Positions 33,052 through 45,183 are shown, counted from the first letter of the stretch. The stretch is 64,000 bases of DNA from Adiantum capillus-veneris (GCA_014529385.2 CM043953.1:69806372-69870371), one strand, 5' to 3'. Notes: generated by a model not told the origin, from the letters alone. Program-made: numbers and translations.

Positions 33052-35030
33052 CCTTTGGTGCCTCAAAAGGACCAGTACCAGCATTTTCCTTCTAGATGAG
33101 TCTGTAAATGGCCTCTTGTTCAAGATCATGCTTCCTTTCTATAGTCATCTCATGTTCATAGGACGTGAGAGGGTTTTATGTTTTGGTGTCAGGGTCATAC
33201 AAGGTTCGTTTGCCTTCAGTGAGATGGGCTTTGACCAATTTATGACAATGAGAGGTAGTGTGTATCCATCCTTGTGAGAGTGGCTGATTAATCTCGACTC
33301 TAGATTCAAAAAGGATTTCAGCCATCTCTCTGTATTGTGGGCCTAAGCCTTCCTTATCAATGATGTCTTTTTCTAGAATTTTGGAAGATTACACTATTAA
33401 CTGAAGGAAATGATTTGTGCCCTTTTTTAGTCCTTGGAGATGGACTCACCATTGACCCATGCAAAGCTTAAAGTGCTAGATGGCAGCTTGTAAATCAGGT
33501 ACAGTGTCTTTCTGAAGTGACATCTATAGAAGGTGTGAATGGTGTCTATTTGATTACTCGAAACACAAAAATGTCCAAAGATATAGAAAAACACAGGTGT
33601 ATTTAGATGAGCCTGAAGGTAAAGTGAGAGTATAGCCTCTAAATCCAAGTCCTACTCTCTCTGACTACGGGATTCACCACTACTCTTTCTATACATGAAG
33701 GTCGCCATAGCTGGCTTCCCTCATAAATGTACCGCTTCGTCAAGTCCCCCCCGCCCCCCCCAATTATTTAACCAAGGCTCCCTTTTATACTCATTTTCCT
33801 TTGTACGACCAGCTTACAATACCATTTGGTCCTGCTTCCATCTACTCCTTGTTTTTTTTAAATGTGCTTGTGTCCTCACAAGCAGCTTGATGGAAGTGAA
33901 CCAATTGTCCGATCAAATCGCGAAGCTGATTCCTGAAAATGCATTGAAAACAGAAAGTGAATCTGGACCAAGCTCAGTGATTATGCACAGTCTCTCACTA
34001 GTTTTATTTTCCAGATGGCCTGCCGACCAAACATATGAAATGGCCAACACATTCCCAAATGAGCCGTTTGAAAATTTGAAAGGTCTGCAGTGCGTCAATT
34101 TTTGAAGCTCATCCACCACATATTAGCTTATGGTATGATTTGGTACTTATTAGACAAGTGACTTGATTCGGTCTAATTCTTAGGCGATCCGATTGGTGCA
34201 TCAATGTGAACACCTGTTGAATCACAAAAGTAATTTTCTAGTACAGCCACTAGCAAATGCCAAACCAGATGTCTAAAAAGTCTTGATAGCATGGTTGAAC
34301 CCTATTGTTCTGCATCAAACACCCTAGGTGAACTAGTAGCATCACTTATGGGATGATAACCATACCCAATCGCCCTATTTACATCAACCAGGAATCGAAG
34401 ACAATGAAATTATGTTGAATTAACTGCATCCCAAACTTGCATCGGGCTTGTAGCCCGGATATTTGACTACGAGAAATCCAGATAGCATTGATCCTTCCCA
34501 GCTGGCTTGTGTTGAACAAATTTTTGGTGCAAAGTAAGGATCCAATGCCAACCAGATCATGATGCCAAACCAATGTCTGATGTAGACCAGATCCATATTT
34601 GAATCACTACGAGGGTAGAGAGAGAATCACAATCCAATGCCAACTCTTGTGAGGAGCATAAATTGATGCTCATCTTTGAAACAAACCAAATGCCTGATGA
34701 ATGTGGATGCGGCCAAATTCTTATCTGAGTTTCAACTTGGAACTAATCTGCTGCCAACCAAAGTGTTGTAACCAGACAATTGATCTCACTTCCAATGATA
34801 TTTTTGGCCTACTGTCCCAACCTATTTTATTGGTCGCCATTTCCATAGCTTGAACGCCTACCAAACTGATGATGCAAGCATTCCCTAGCAATATTTATAG
34901 CATGTGGTACATGCATCCGAATGAGTGGAGCAAAGCCAACCAGTCAAAGATCGTCACCATGGTCAAGCTCCAGCTCCACAAGATTGATACATGTATACCT
35001 CACAATAAGTTGAGCTTTCTCATCCCTGAG
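33052..35030. other. Unassigned stretch, no gene recognised
   Basis: There are scattered short frames only. On the minus strand, 33055-33180 reads, with stops, YEHEMTIERKHDLEQEAIYR and KENAGTGPFEAPKG, which looks like decayed coding sequence of unknown family. A C-rich run occurs at about 33746-33761. No RNA gene or terminal repeat was found. Confidence 0.3.
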
Positions 35031-35036
35031 AGATCT

Positions 35037-35759
35037 TTATTTCACCATTGCATACAAAAGACCAGTCCTTCCCCCAGATGGACAAAGTTGATTGTGATGA
35101 CTGACAACCATCCGGCCACCTTCAGCCAAAGACAACCACGAAATGCCTGCATCCCACTGGATGCATTTGGAGTCTCCCAACACTCCAGCAGCCCAGTTGA
35201 GACGACAATTTGGCTCCTTGCCAAACCTATTTTTGGCTACCGCCTTGCAAATGAGTTTGATTGCTGTGGAAATTCCCATATTTGCATTCAGGCAACCAAG
35301 GGCCTGATAAAACCGTTGCCATAACTGTATTGAATGCCACATTTCAAAATTATTGGTGTACCGTTTCATCTCCTTAGCCAAAGAATTATCCCCAAAACTT
35401 GATTGTAGAGGTGTTGCTTCGATCATCTTGCCCATGCCAAAGGTTACCGGGTTGCCTCAAACTCCTGTCCATGGTCTCCCTTCTTTGGTGCTAAATGGTT
35501 TTGAGAATATTGATGATTCTATGACCATAGAATTTTTTGGAACATCCTGTTGTTGGGAAGAAAAGACATTCTCGCATAACATTCCATACACTGGTTGATC
35601 TCTACAATCCATTCTATGATTAACCAAACTCATACAAGCTTCCATCTGTAATGAAAATATGTACACGCATGTAAAACTAGACTTGCGGCTGTCCAAGCAC
35701 ATAAAGGCTACTGATAACTCCATTCTCAAAGTAGTCAATGATGCTTTGCCAAAGACCAC
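35037..35759 (-). pseudogene. Unrecognised coding remnant, two frames
   Basis: Frames 35759-35457 (100 codons) and 35435-35037 (132 codons) are adjacent on the minus strand and have ordinary amino-acid composition, for example VPKNSMVIESSIFSKPFSTK and QRFYQALGCLNANMGISTAI. They probably belonged to one protein, split by a stop near 35450. I recognise no family. A host gene fragment or an unfamiliar transposon ORF are both possible. Confidence 0.35.
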
Positions 35760-35839
35760 ATGCCCCGCTCGTGACTAGAAGAAATCATTAGTCCTTGGCT
35801 GCTTGTATCCTCCCCCTTCTTCTCACCAAGCCCGCTGCA

Positions 35840-36070
35840 CTAGCACTTTGACATCTTTAACATGACTTGTAGATGATCAACTATATCTGTACCTTCTGAT
35901 GCCTGCTTCCTTCCTGTAATTCTTTCTAGATTTCCATCAAAAGCTGCATCAATCTCCTCAACAATAGAATCATCATTTGATAGCACAACTCTCTCTGGGA
36001 CCTCATTCCCCTTAGGAAGGGACAACCTCTCTTTGCCACTAGCGCCCACGGAGAAGGTATGTTGTTGCAA
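35840..36070 (-). pseudogene. Unrecognised 76-codon frame upstream of the previous remnant
   Basis: It is a polar, charged sequence (EVPERVVLSNDDSIVEEIDA) on the same strand and just upstream of 35037-35759. It may be an earlier part of the same gene. No motif is recognised. Confidence 0.3.
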
Positions 36071-37700
36071 AATTACTTTTTCCTGACTAAGATACTCCTC
36101 TTGGATTTTCTCATCTCTGGTTTGAGAAGCTTGAACCTCTTAACCTATGGAGGAACACAAAAAGTCAGCTTCTTGTTCAAGCTACACTCAAAGTGATAAG
36201 TTAAAATGAGTACCTACATATATGTCTAAGTTGTTCTCTATTGAAATAAATAAGGTTTCCAGTGAGAAAAACCCTATTCTTGAGACTTATGATCACTTTC
36301 AATTTTTATGAATATAGCCAATTTGCAATTTAGCAAAACTAAAATTTGAATTTTATTTATGATATCGCTTTCACTTTGCTTTTTTAGATATTTGTTGAGA
36401 AACAACAAGAAATGTCAAGATCACATATATTACATTCTAGAATACCATGTGATATGCCACTTTATGCACATAAATGCATTCTTTTGAACATGTTCATGAA
36501 GATAAGACATTTACGTAATCAGCTCCTCCTAATTTTATACATTTTATAACACAGGGGTTTTTAAATCCACCACTTGCCCATTTTAAATTGTACAGTCAAT
36601 TTCATGTTACTTGTATTAATTCTATTCTACGTGTATTTATGAGAAAAAATAATTATAGGAAAAATTTCAATCTATTTGCAGGTATAATAAATGTTAAGCT
36701 CTTGTGTTGATTACATTGTATTTATCATTAAACATATTTGGAAAACACAAGTTTTAAGGAGGAAGAGTTAAACTTTAATTTCAATAATGGATTTTATGAT
36801 AAAGGGCTACGATTTTGACATTATGTTCTAAATAAATGTGTTATAGCTACATATTATTCAAAATTATAATGATTTAGACAAGAAATTGCTTATTCATACA
36901 TGTATACATGCATATGACTTCCCATGCCAATATCACAACAACATGGCATATTCTTGTATGAGTCTCCATGTACTTGATATGACAACAACATTGTTCAATG
37001 ATTTCTTTTTATTGAATGAGTATAAAAAAAGAGGTCTTCTATTGATACAACTTATATTAAGTACAAAATCATATATACCACCCATTAAATAGAAATACCC
37101 GGCATAAGAAGTCATACTCATGTCTTGAAGCAAAAAAAACATTGTTCAAGTTATACATGTGTCTTGAAGCAAAAAGGGTTCTCTTGACTAAATCCATTTG
37201 TAAATTCTAAACACAAATACTAATCACATTCCAAACTAAAAATAAAAATAAAAATTTGTCTCCTTAAATTAGAATTCACTCCATTATAAATAAGTCCCCT
37301 TTCGCTAGGGTGCACTTCGTGAAAAAATCCAAGTTACAACAAGGCCTAAATATTTATAGTGAATCCATTTACACAAGATATGAGCACAATATAGATAATT
37401 CTCTAATCATAGAAACAAGAAAAAGAGCACCCATAAGAAGGATTCACTCCATTAATAAAGAGTCCCCCAAATCACAAGGTGCACTCCATTTGAAACACAC
37501 TAGATTGATACAGAAGTGCCCTTACAATAGAGTACACTTCAAGTAGAAAAAAAAAATGATAATTGGTTGAATGAAAGATAAATGTACAATTTATATTCAT
37601 CTTGTGTAACAATTTACAAAGAACTAGTTCTAATTCATTTGTGGTGTTGTGTACATTGATATTTCTACTGCATTCTTGACAAATAACTTCAACATGTGAC
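36071..37700. other. AT-rich intergenic stretch
   Basis: I see no gene, terminal repeat or RNA structure. A repeated phrase (CATGTGTCTTGAAGC / CATGTCTTGAAGC) occurs near 37115-37170. 37280-37530 holds two similar segments around ATTCACTCCATTA and AGTCCCC. Confidence 0.4.
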
Positions 37701-37702
37701 TC

Positions 37703-38438
37703 TCAACACTGTCTTCTTGACAAGTAGAAATTCATGACATAGGTTGTCTCAGAATCCTCTACTTTGCTCAAAATTGTACCAGAAGTATAACTCCTCTTAT
37801 TTCTTGCACACAACCATACCACTAACCATGGAATTATTGTGCCTTCTAAGAAGCGTTGGAGTTGTTCAGGTGTTTGTCTCCAAAATCTTGTAAATATGAG
37901 ATAAGTTCCCGGCATATTCCACATCACTCTATATGGAGTATCTTCAAAAATTAATGTGTTGCTAGCATATAGATCCTCAAAAATCCTCCAAATCGAAGTC
38001 AAAATTCTTATGATAAACTCTCTTATAGCCAATCATAATATTTGGATTTTGACAATTCTTATTCCTCATAAACATCTTGAACTTTGAATAATGCCTATGA
38101 AAGCACATCTTAAGTATATTTTGAGATTTGGTTAGGTTATAGCAACTCCATATCCAAGGTTCAAAATAACCAAAACAAAAGTCCAAGAAAGCTTCTGCAT
38201 CACGGCGCACCACGTGATAAACTTCATCTTGGTCATTGACAATTTCCATGTGCTTGGCCCATGATGGAACAATATCACTGTGTCTCATTTCAACTGAATG
38301 AAGTAGTAAAATATTTATATCTAAGATAAGAACCCTCCATTCTTGCTTCAAGGTAAGTAGTAACTGAGTAGGGGGTGGTTTATGGCTTTGATGAGGCCCC
38401 ATAAAAGTTTGAATAGAAGAATTTCCCATTGGCACCAC
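37703..38438 (-). pseudogene. FCP1/SCP-like (NIF domain) phosphatase remnant
   Basis: Frame 38438-37977 has EWRVLILDINILLLHSVEM, which fits the HAD-family active-site strand (usual D-x-D-x-T/V), then VVRRDAEAFLDFCFGYFEPW and IWSCYNLTKSQNILK, as in FCP1-like domains. After a frameshift near 38000, 38032-37703 has TLIFEDTPYRVMWNMPGTYL, matching the later I-D-D-S-P-x-K strand, and ends in a helical tail. The second aspartate of the active site reads asparagine, as in some plant FCP1-like proteins thought to lack activity. Such enzymes act on phosphoserine, for example in the RNA polymerase II tail. Confidence 0.6.
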
Positions 38439-39120
38439 ATTAAGAGGTACAAAGAATCATATTAATGTACATAGTTAGCATTTCTTAGAGTATTTGTAAA
38501 TAAAAATTTTGAAACAGTAAATGGGCTGTTATGAAAATTTTGCAAATATAGGATCAAAATGTCCTCTAGATAGAACACATGCTCATGCCCTTCAAATAAG
38601 CGAGGGGAGACTTTTTCCCAATGGATAAAGTAAATGATTTTGTGTTTTGTTGTCTATCAACAAAGTGTGGTCAGCATCAAATATACATGGATAAGAGAAA
38701 AGGGGTTGTAATAAAGGTATACATCTGGTTTTGTGGGGTGGTAGTGGCCATCAATGACAACACACTGTGTTTGGTGATACAAAAAATAAAATGATGAACG
38801 CTCGATTTTGGTTATGTTGAAAACTACAATTAAGAGGGGGTTTAGGTTTTGTCTGCTGCACAGAAGACCATATCTCTACGCCAAACCTTCTTAGAATAAA
38901 TTGTAGAAACTCCATAATGCAACCAAGTATTTAAACCGACTGGACAATGACTCTGCAACCAAGTATTCAAAAGTTGCAGAGGTTGAGAGCTTCTGCATTT
39001 GAGCCATACGGCTCTCAAAAAATCAACGATCCATTGATGTACAAAGTAATTAGTCTTTGCAAACATTTAGTAAAACAAATAAGTAGTTAAACAATAGGAT
39101 GACTTTCAGATTCTTTTACA
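38439..39120. other. Unassigned stretch upstream of the FCP1-like remnant
   Basis: A 74-codon minus frame (39066-38842, QPLQLLNTWLQSHCPVGLNT) includes a short internal repeat (LNTWLQ...LNTWLH). It is not recognised and could be a lost exon. Confidence 0.3.
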
Positions 39121-39477
39121 TTGGTTATTACCATAACAATCATGTCAATGTATGACAAAGGTTTATTTGGTTTTGATTGGTGTGGAAGTTGTCCACATCC
39201 TCCGTTGTCTTCTCCTTGCTCCCTTGTGATTCTACTGTTTGAGGTCTTGTGTCTCTATTGTAGAGTGATCCATAGCAAAAGAATTATCTTCTTGTCATGA
39301 CATTGGTTATTACCATAACAATCATGTCAATGTCTAACAAAGGTTTATTTGGGTTTGATTGGTGTGTAAGTTGTCCACATCGTCCATTGTTTTCTCCTTG
39401 CTCCCTTGTGATTCTACTGTCCAAGACTCTTGTGTCTCTCTTGTAGAGGATCCATAGCAAAAGAATTATCTTCTACT
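39121..39477. repeat. Tandem duplication of about 180 bp
   Basis: Copy 1 (39121-39297) and copy 2 (39303-39477) share long identical runs such as GGTTATTACCATAACAATCA and TCTCCTTGCTCCCTTGTGAT, with scattered substitutions and small indels. No coding function is evident. Confidence 0.85.
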
Positions 39478-39485
39478 ATGGTATG

Positions 39486-39707
39486 CTATCTTTGAGGCTC
39501 AAGCATAGATGAATGTTCACGCTCTACCGATGGAATATTTGAGGGATCTACTTGAGGGATGAGAGTTTCTTCCTCAAACCCTTCATTTTCATGATCTGCA
39601 TGATCTAAGGATGGAATGTTGGAGTGCTCTACTTGAGGGTTGGGAGTTTCAATATGAATTTCTTCTGCACTCCCTCCCGTTGCATGATCTCCATTAACTT
39701 CTTCCAT
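39486..39707 (-). CDS. Small acidic ORF with an internal repeat, unknown
   Basis: This 73-codon minus frame carries two copies of a motif (NPQVEHSNIPSLDHADHENE and IPQVDPSNIPSVEREH), so the coding sequence itself arose by duplication. It is rich in E, H and S. It lies upstream of the FCP1-like remnant on the same strand and could be a disordered N-terminal exon, but nothing proves the link. Confidence 0.3.
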   Translation of the reverse strand: MEEVNGDHATGGSAEEIHIETPNPQVEHSNIPSLDHADHENEGFEEETLIPQVDPSNIPSVEREHSSMLEPQR

Positions 39708-40157
39708 CTAAAGTCCATCATTTTTCTGTCTATAATTTTATTCAGTACAAGCAGTTTTTCGTATCTCCATCTTTAGTCTCTTCAAGGTTTTAATGTCCTT
39801 GCCCATAGTGGTTACCTTGTGTGCATGTTTGCAACAATAGTTATATCATTGAATTATTCAAGCAAGAAATCTTATGTTGCATATTGGAGGGCCAACAATG
39901 CCACACGCTTCCACCACATTGTGCTAAAACATGCCTCTTCACATGTTGACCTGACTAGACCGTGAAAGGAGAAGGTACAAGAAGCTCAATGCATTTTTGT
40001 GCCTTTAGAATTTCTTTGAGCAGCTTTAGGTGTCTTTGTATCCTCTTCATCCTTGGTGCCTTCAAATTTTTCATAGGCTTTACATGTGTCTTCTCCTTGC
40101 TAGCCAACATGCCCCCTGGTTTAGCAACCCAACCTAGACCTTTTATAGTCTTCCTAG
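39708..40157. other. Unassigned stretch
   Basis: Minus-strand fragments such as HVLAQCGGSVWHCWPSNMQH and KPGGMLARKEKTHVKPMKNL look like old coding sequence of unknown family. No intact gene is present. Confidence 0.3.
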
Positions 40158-40236
<79 letters not shown>

Positions 40237-40291
40237 AAAGCGATGGGCACCGTCTCTCTCTCCCCCTATCTATTTCTCTATTTGAAGCAAT

Positions 40292-40325
<34 letters not shown>
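40158..40325. repeat. (CT)n tracts at the 5' side of the LINE
   Basis: Two long CT tracts (40158-40232 and 40291-40325) are separated by a short unique spacer. The LINE begins immediately downstream. A matching (CT)n tract bounds its 3' end at 51532-51602. Confidence 0.95.
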
Positions 40326-40328
<3 letters not shown>

Positions 40329-40593
40329 GCAGTTTTTTTTGAGCTAGTAGACAGCAATTCACTCTTTTGATCATAACTTCTTCATCCGAGTTCTGATTTG
40401 GGTGATCTATAGGCTTAATCAAAGAGCACAATGCCCTCTATGTATTAATGTAAAGAAGAAATATTCAGAGTTATGGAAGGCGTTTCTGTAACAGCATTTG
40501 TGAAGTGAACAGGTTCAAGAAAGTTGACTCTCATATTTTATTTTACATACTGGCACTCACAAGGGTTGTTCTTCAATAAGGTCCACAACCACT

Positions 40594-41307
40594 GTGGAAA
40601 ATTATCCAAAATATCCTATGTGTGGAGATAGCAACACAACCACCCAACCAATGACATCAAAAACTATGATCATGGCATACTTGGTATCGTTGCAAGAGAC
40701 TATAAACAAACAGGGCAAAGACTTACCGGCACTTGCAATGGAGAATGGCACACTAAGGGTGCTTGTGGTTGAGAATGAGAATCTTAAGAGGACACTTGAG
40801 ATGCAAACAACACTTTTGATGCAACTTGAAGAGGAACTCAAGGAATGTAAATGCTCTCTTGTGGACTTGAATGCTTTGAAGGAGCCCATGAGCAAAGTAG
40901 GGCTTGACCATGTATTGAAAGAGGAGAAATTTGACACCATGAGCCGCGATGTAATGCGACATGAAAAATGTATGCACAAACAAGTCTTGGGCTGATGTAT
41001 GTGGTAACAATTGGTTCCTAATTCCTCACTCATGCAAGGTATGATTCAAACAAAGAAGGTTGAGAATATGGATGTGGAGGAGTTGAAGGAACGGGAGCGA
41101 CGTTTCAAGAACATTGTTGTTCATGGAATTTCCAAAGAGAAGTTAGAGACACCTCCTTCTCTTGCCATTGTTATTGAATATTTCTTCAACACCCACTTTG
41201 GCATGTCCAAAGTTATGGTCTATGGAGCATATAGAGTGGGTAAGCAAGGAGCTCCTCGCTTGAGAGAACGGCCAATTGTATGCACCATGCCAGATGAGAC
41301 CAAATGA
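40594..41307 (+). pseudogene. LINE ORF1 protein (coiled coil plus RRM-like domain)
   Basis: Frame 40594-40995 has a heptad-rich helix (ENGTLRVLVVENENLKRTLE, TTLLMQLEEELKECK), a likely coiled coil for oligomerisation. Frame 41011-41307 has RRFKNIVVHGISKEKLETPP and RVGKQGAPRLRERPIVC, close to the RNA-binding fold of L1-type ORF1 proteins. ORF1 coats the LINE RNA. A stop near 40995 separates the parts. Confidence 0.65.
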
Positions 41308-41520
41308 AAGATTATCCTTGATAATAGTTGGATCTATTTGAGGGATACAAAATGTTTTGTATGTGAAGATCGCACTATTAAGCAACAAAATATGTGTTGC
41401 AAGGAGAATGAGGAAAAGAATAAGAAAAACAAGGAGATCTCTCACAAAGAAAATGTGCCCAAGTAGGAGGCAAGTCCCTCAAGCAAATAGGGATTCCTGA
41501 CCTATGAGACCAAGTTAAAA

Positions 41521-42271
41521 TAGAAAATATGCTTTTGGAATTGCAATGGATACCCATGGAATGCAGGGGTTGGCATTGATGGACTAACAAGCAAAGCCGA
41601 TGTTGTACTTCTTGTTGGAACTTGGGAGCATGATACACAAAGAATTAACGTCTTGGAAGATTACAATGTACATTCATTGATGTGGTCAGATAATCTCAAG
41701 CAACAAAGAGTTCAAGGAGTGGTAGCATGGTTAGAAAGGATTGGAAGATTTTGTATCAATTATGAAATATGACAAGTACAAACGTTATGTATGGCTGAAA
41801 ACTATGACAACAAAAAGGGCACCCATTTTTGTAGCCGGTTGCTACATTCCTCATCATGATTCCCCCTTTTATTCTTGCATGGATAGAGATCATCCATTTT
41901 TTGATTTAGAAGATGAAATTTCTTATTTCAAAGACGAAGGTGATGTTATTTTATTTGGGGATATGAATGCTCACTCAAAAACATTGCAACATGATACTCA
42001 ACAATTTGATATGCCATACATTTCAAGGGAGTTGGAGAAAATTCACTTGTATGATCGTACTTCAATGGATGAGAAAGATCCGGATTACTATGGAAAGTTA
42101 CTTTTGCACATGTGTAATAACACATGTATGCTCATTGCCAATGGTGTATCTTTGTGGAGTGGAACCAATGGATTTATATGTAGGAAACATAATGGGGATA
42201 GTGTGATTGACTATATACTACTCTTTGAAGCCATCATGTATCGTATAAAGAGTTTTATGTTTGGCCAATAG
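41521..42271 (+). pseudogene. LINE ORF2, apurinic/apyrimidinic-type endonuclease
   Basis: The early part (about 41530-41730) reads WNCNGYPWNAG and ADVVLLVGTWEHD (the usual site is E-T-W), then shifts frame. Frame 41741-42271 has RYVWLKTMTTKRAPIFVAGC, DVILFGDMNAHSKTL (the catalytic G-D-x-N) and NGDSVIDYILLFEA (the S-x-I-D-Y site). This endonuclease nicks target DNA to prime reverse transcription. Confidence 0.75.
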
Positions 42272-42373
42272 ACCCCAAAATCCAACCATCATATCTTATG
42301 TATTGACCTTTCATGTGCAGAAGCAACTAAGCATGATAATCTCAGCCAAAGGGAAAAGAAATCATCACTATGT

Positions 42374-42751
42374 ATGGATTTCAAACGGACACCAGTGTAC
42401 ATTGAAATGATTGAGCAAAAGTTATGGATGACAAAGCTTCAACATGACGCACCATTGGAAACTAAATGGGAAGCTTTCAAGAAAGTTATTTGTTTTTGTG
42501 CCAAAGAATTCTTTGCCATAAACCATCTCCATGGTATCAACAAAGATAGATCATGCAAAAGGTGGTTTGATAAAGAATGTGAAGATGATCAAAAGTCCTT
42601 GATAAAGCTTGATGAAACTATGGACAGAGACAACTATCGAAGTAATTTTCAAACATACAAGGTATTAATTCAAAAGAAGAGAAGAAGATGGAAATTAAAG
42701 AAACAAATTTTTCAATTCCAAGAAAAGGCCCATGCATGTGGAAGATATTGA
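42374..42751 (+). pseudogene. LINE ORF2 linker between endonuclease and RT
   Basis: A 125-codon frame with KVICFCAKEFFAINH, KRWFDKECEDDQKSLIKLDE and KKRRRWKLKK, the usual pattern of W-F-D-x-E/C and basic helices ahead of the reverse transcriptase. It is broken upstream and cut by CACTA-2 downstream at 42893. Confidence 0.6.
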
Positions 42752-42926
42752 AGAAACTTGAGTCTTGTGGGTATGTACACACATTACAAGCAAATATATG
42801 AGTAGGCAAATTCTTAAAAAAATACCATTTTATGTTTCAGTCTCATGTATGACCTCGTTTTTTTACTATTGTGGATGTATGAGGTGGTCTTGACACTACA
42901 AGAGGTTGTGTGCACTTGTGACGCTG

Positions 42927-43150
42927 TTAGCGACGGAAATATATTGGGTTTTAATACTCCCCGGAATTGCTAAGAGCGTCGATACGGGAATGTCATTTTG
43001 AGAGTCGCTATAACCGTTGCTATAGGCATCGCTATATATTGACACCTATAGCAATGATCATAACGATGTTTACAAGCCACCTATAGCGATATTTATAGCG
43101 ACGTTGCAGAGCCTTATATAGCGACGGTCATAGCGACGCCCGAGAGAATT
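42927..43150. repeat. Subterminal repeat array at the tnp1 end of CACTA-2
   Basis: Multiple TAGCGAC / GTCGCTATA motifs match 31485-31708 of CACTA-1 in mirror order. They are more diverged, with several single-base changes inside the motifs. Confidence 0.8.
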
Positions 43151-43539
43151 TTTTTTTGGCTGCAGGGCATTCACCCATCAACCATTGAATGTTTCATCAT
43201 TTGATTCACCTTTGAAAGAAAGTGCAAGCTTAGATATAGACCCAAAGTAGTCACCCACAAGACAATATAACCATTAACTCCATCATCCATAGTATTGTTT
43301 TCAGAATAAAGATACAAAACTGACAAAAGTAAATTGATGAAAGTAAATCAATGACAATTGTACACATCATAGGCAAAATCACTTGATTGTTAATTTTGCA
43401 AATGTAATAGTTACAACACCATTGTCATTATTGAAAAAATATACATGGTTTTCACAAGACGTATAAACGTCATCTCATGATACATATGCTATAATAAAAG
43501 GAAACTAATGTTATCTAACTACGGCTAGACTGAGTCGTC

Positions 43540-44428
43540 TAATCAGCCGTCTCATCATGTCCAAGCGGCGTATCTGTCCGATTCTGCAAAAAAAATTAAA
43601 ATAAGACAGCTTTTTGTAAGTATAAACATATAGCGACGTTTATAAAACAATACAACAAATAGAAAAGATAAACCCTAATACTAACCATGCCGGCGCAAGA
43701 ACTCAGAATGTCCATCAGGGTGTTTAAGCCCTTCCTGCCTACGTACTTGCACTCGTACAGTGTGGGATCATGTACTGTCACATCAACCACTGTCAAAACA
43801 TACAAAGAATCCATTATGTTAGAATTTAAAAACCCCTAAACCCTAAACTAACAAACCTAAAGAGAAATGCGAAAACACTTACAAAATCGGCCTCAAATGA
43901 TGCCCACCAGTTGCTTCCCAACTGGTGCGAGCTCCTTGCCTCTACTCGCGCTATGGCTGCCTCCTTTTGTTGCCTCTACTTGTCGAGATTCTCGCGCGCT
44001 GCTTTCTTTGCATTCTTCCAATCATCTTTGACCAGTCAATCTGGTCTGTTCCACCCATGCTTACTTGCTTTTTGCACTTTGAAATGCTTGTGCTTGCAGT
44101 ATTCGCGCATACGAACCTTCATCACGTCTTCATTGAATTGGTCATCTTGTGTTGGAATGGAAAACTCTTCATGAAGCATGCTGATGACTCTGTCTTTTAA
44201 ATCACTTGGTACTTCACTACAGGTGTTTAGTATGTAGTGTCTAAACACCTGAGAGAAAAGACCACACATGCGCGAGATCACCTTCTTGCCTTCATCATCC
44301 AAGATGATGCCGCCGTTGAAGTCAACGGAGTAAGGCAAGCCCTCTTGCCGGTGACGCATGAACCTGGGTGTCTCGCCAAGGGTTTCTAGCGGCGTGTTGA
44401 CGGGGGTATGGACGTCAGGTGTCTCCAC
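43540..44428 (-). pseudogene. tnp1-like gene of CACTA-2 (decayed)
   Basis: Exon 1 on the minus strand (44428 to about 43889) matches CACTA-1: TPRFMRHRQEGLPYSVDFNG and DDEGKKVISRMCGLFSQVFR. Two tryptophan codons of CACTA-1 are stops here (after NRP-D, and in the following KW-Q region). Exon 2 falls at about 43796-43690 (DPTLYECKYVGRKGLNTLMD). Exon 3 near 43586 reads NRTDTPLGHDETAD. The gene cannot make a full product. Confidence 0.8.
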
Positions 44429-44790
44429 TGGAGTCTAGACCCCAAAGCGAGGAGTGTCGACTAGAGTGACTCCTGGAGGAATAGCTAGTGGTTTGTATCC
44501 ACTAGAAACGGTCGTTAGCTACGCAAAACCTGGTGTATATGGCAATGGCATGGCTGATGTCGGGGAGGGCATATAAAGGGAGGGTAAAGAGCCTCGTCCA
44601 ACATGAGGCGGTGTCGAGGCATCGGCGGTGACATCCCCACAACAACCACCGCTGCCACCACTACAGCATCGGTGCCTAGACGAGTGTAAAGATTGTCTCG
44701 TCGACACCGAAGCTTCGGAGCGCGCTGAATTTTCCGAAACAAAGGGAGACACGGCCGATGGAAGCAGAGGAAAATGAAGACAAATGCTTG
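44429..44790 (-). other. Deletion junction and tnp1 upstream region in CACTA-2
   Basis: Just after ATCAAGCATTT in tnp2 exon 2, sequence switches to material absent from the same place in CACTA-1 and runs on into the tnp1 leader. A short repeat (TTTTCCTCTGCTTCC) occurs on both sides of the join, suggesting a repair footprint. The rest of tnp2 (CACTA-1 28175-29967) is missing. Confidence 0.7.
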
Positions 44791-45083
44791 ATGCAAGGAA
44801 GCAGAGAAAAATGTCGCAAAACCTTTTGTGGAATTTTTATTCCATGGAGATCTACGCGATATCTCTCAGAATCACATTTCGGACACTTCTCCATGTCTAT
44901 GCATTCCCCTCTGAAAAGAATGCAGTCGTTAGGAAAAGCGTGGATTGAATTGTAATCCATCTCCAAGTTTCGCAAAATATTTCTTGCTTCCGCTCTGGAA
45001 TCTGGCATCACATTATCAGCTGGTTGTATGTGCTCTTTGAGCAATCTACACAACGAAAAAAATATGGTACAATTGTGTAACAA
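44790..45083 (-). pseudogene. tnp2 exon 2 fragment of CACTA-2
   Basis: The frame reads RLLKEHIQPADNVMPDSRAE, DYNSIHAFPNDCILFRGECI and MEKCPKCDSERYRVDLHGIK, nearly the same as CACTA-1. It stops at the deletion join, so the catalytic portion is absent. Confidence 0.85.
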
Positions 45084-45183
45084 TCTATCAGATCATTATA
45101 CATCTAGAGTTTTTTATTAAAGTAAACAAATTGTAATAGATCACCTGAAAAGCGTTGTGACGCTAGTGTCACTCCATCCAAAC

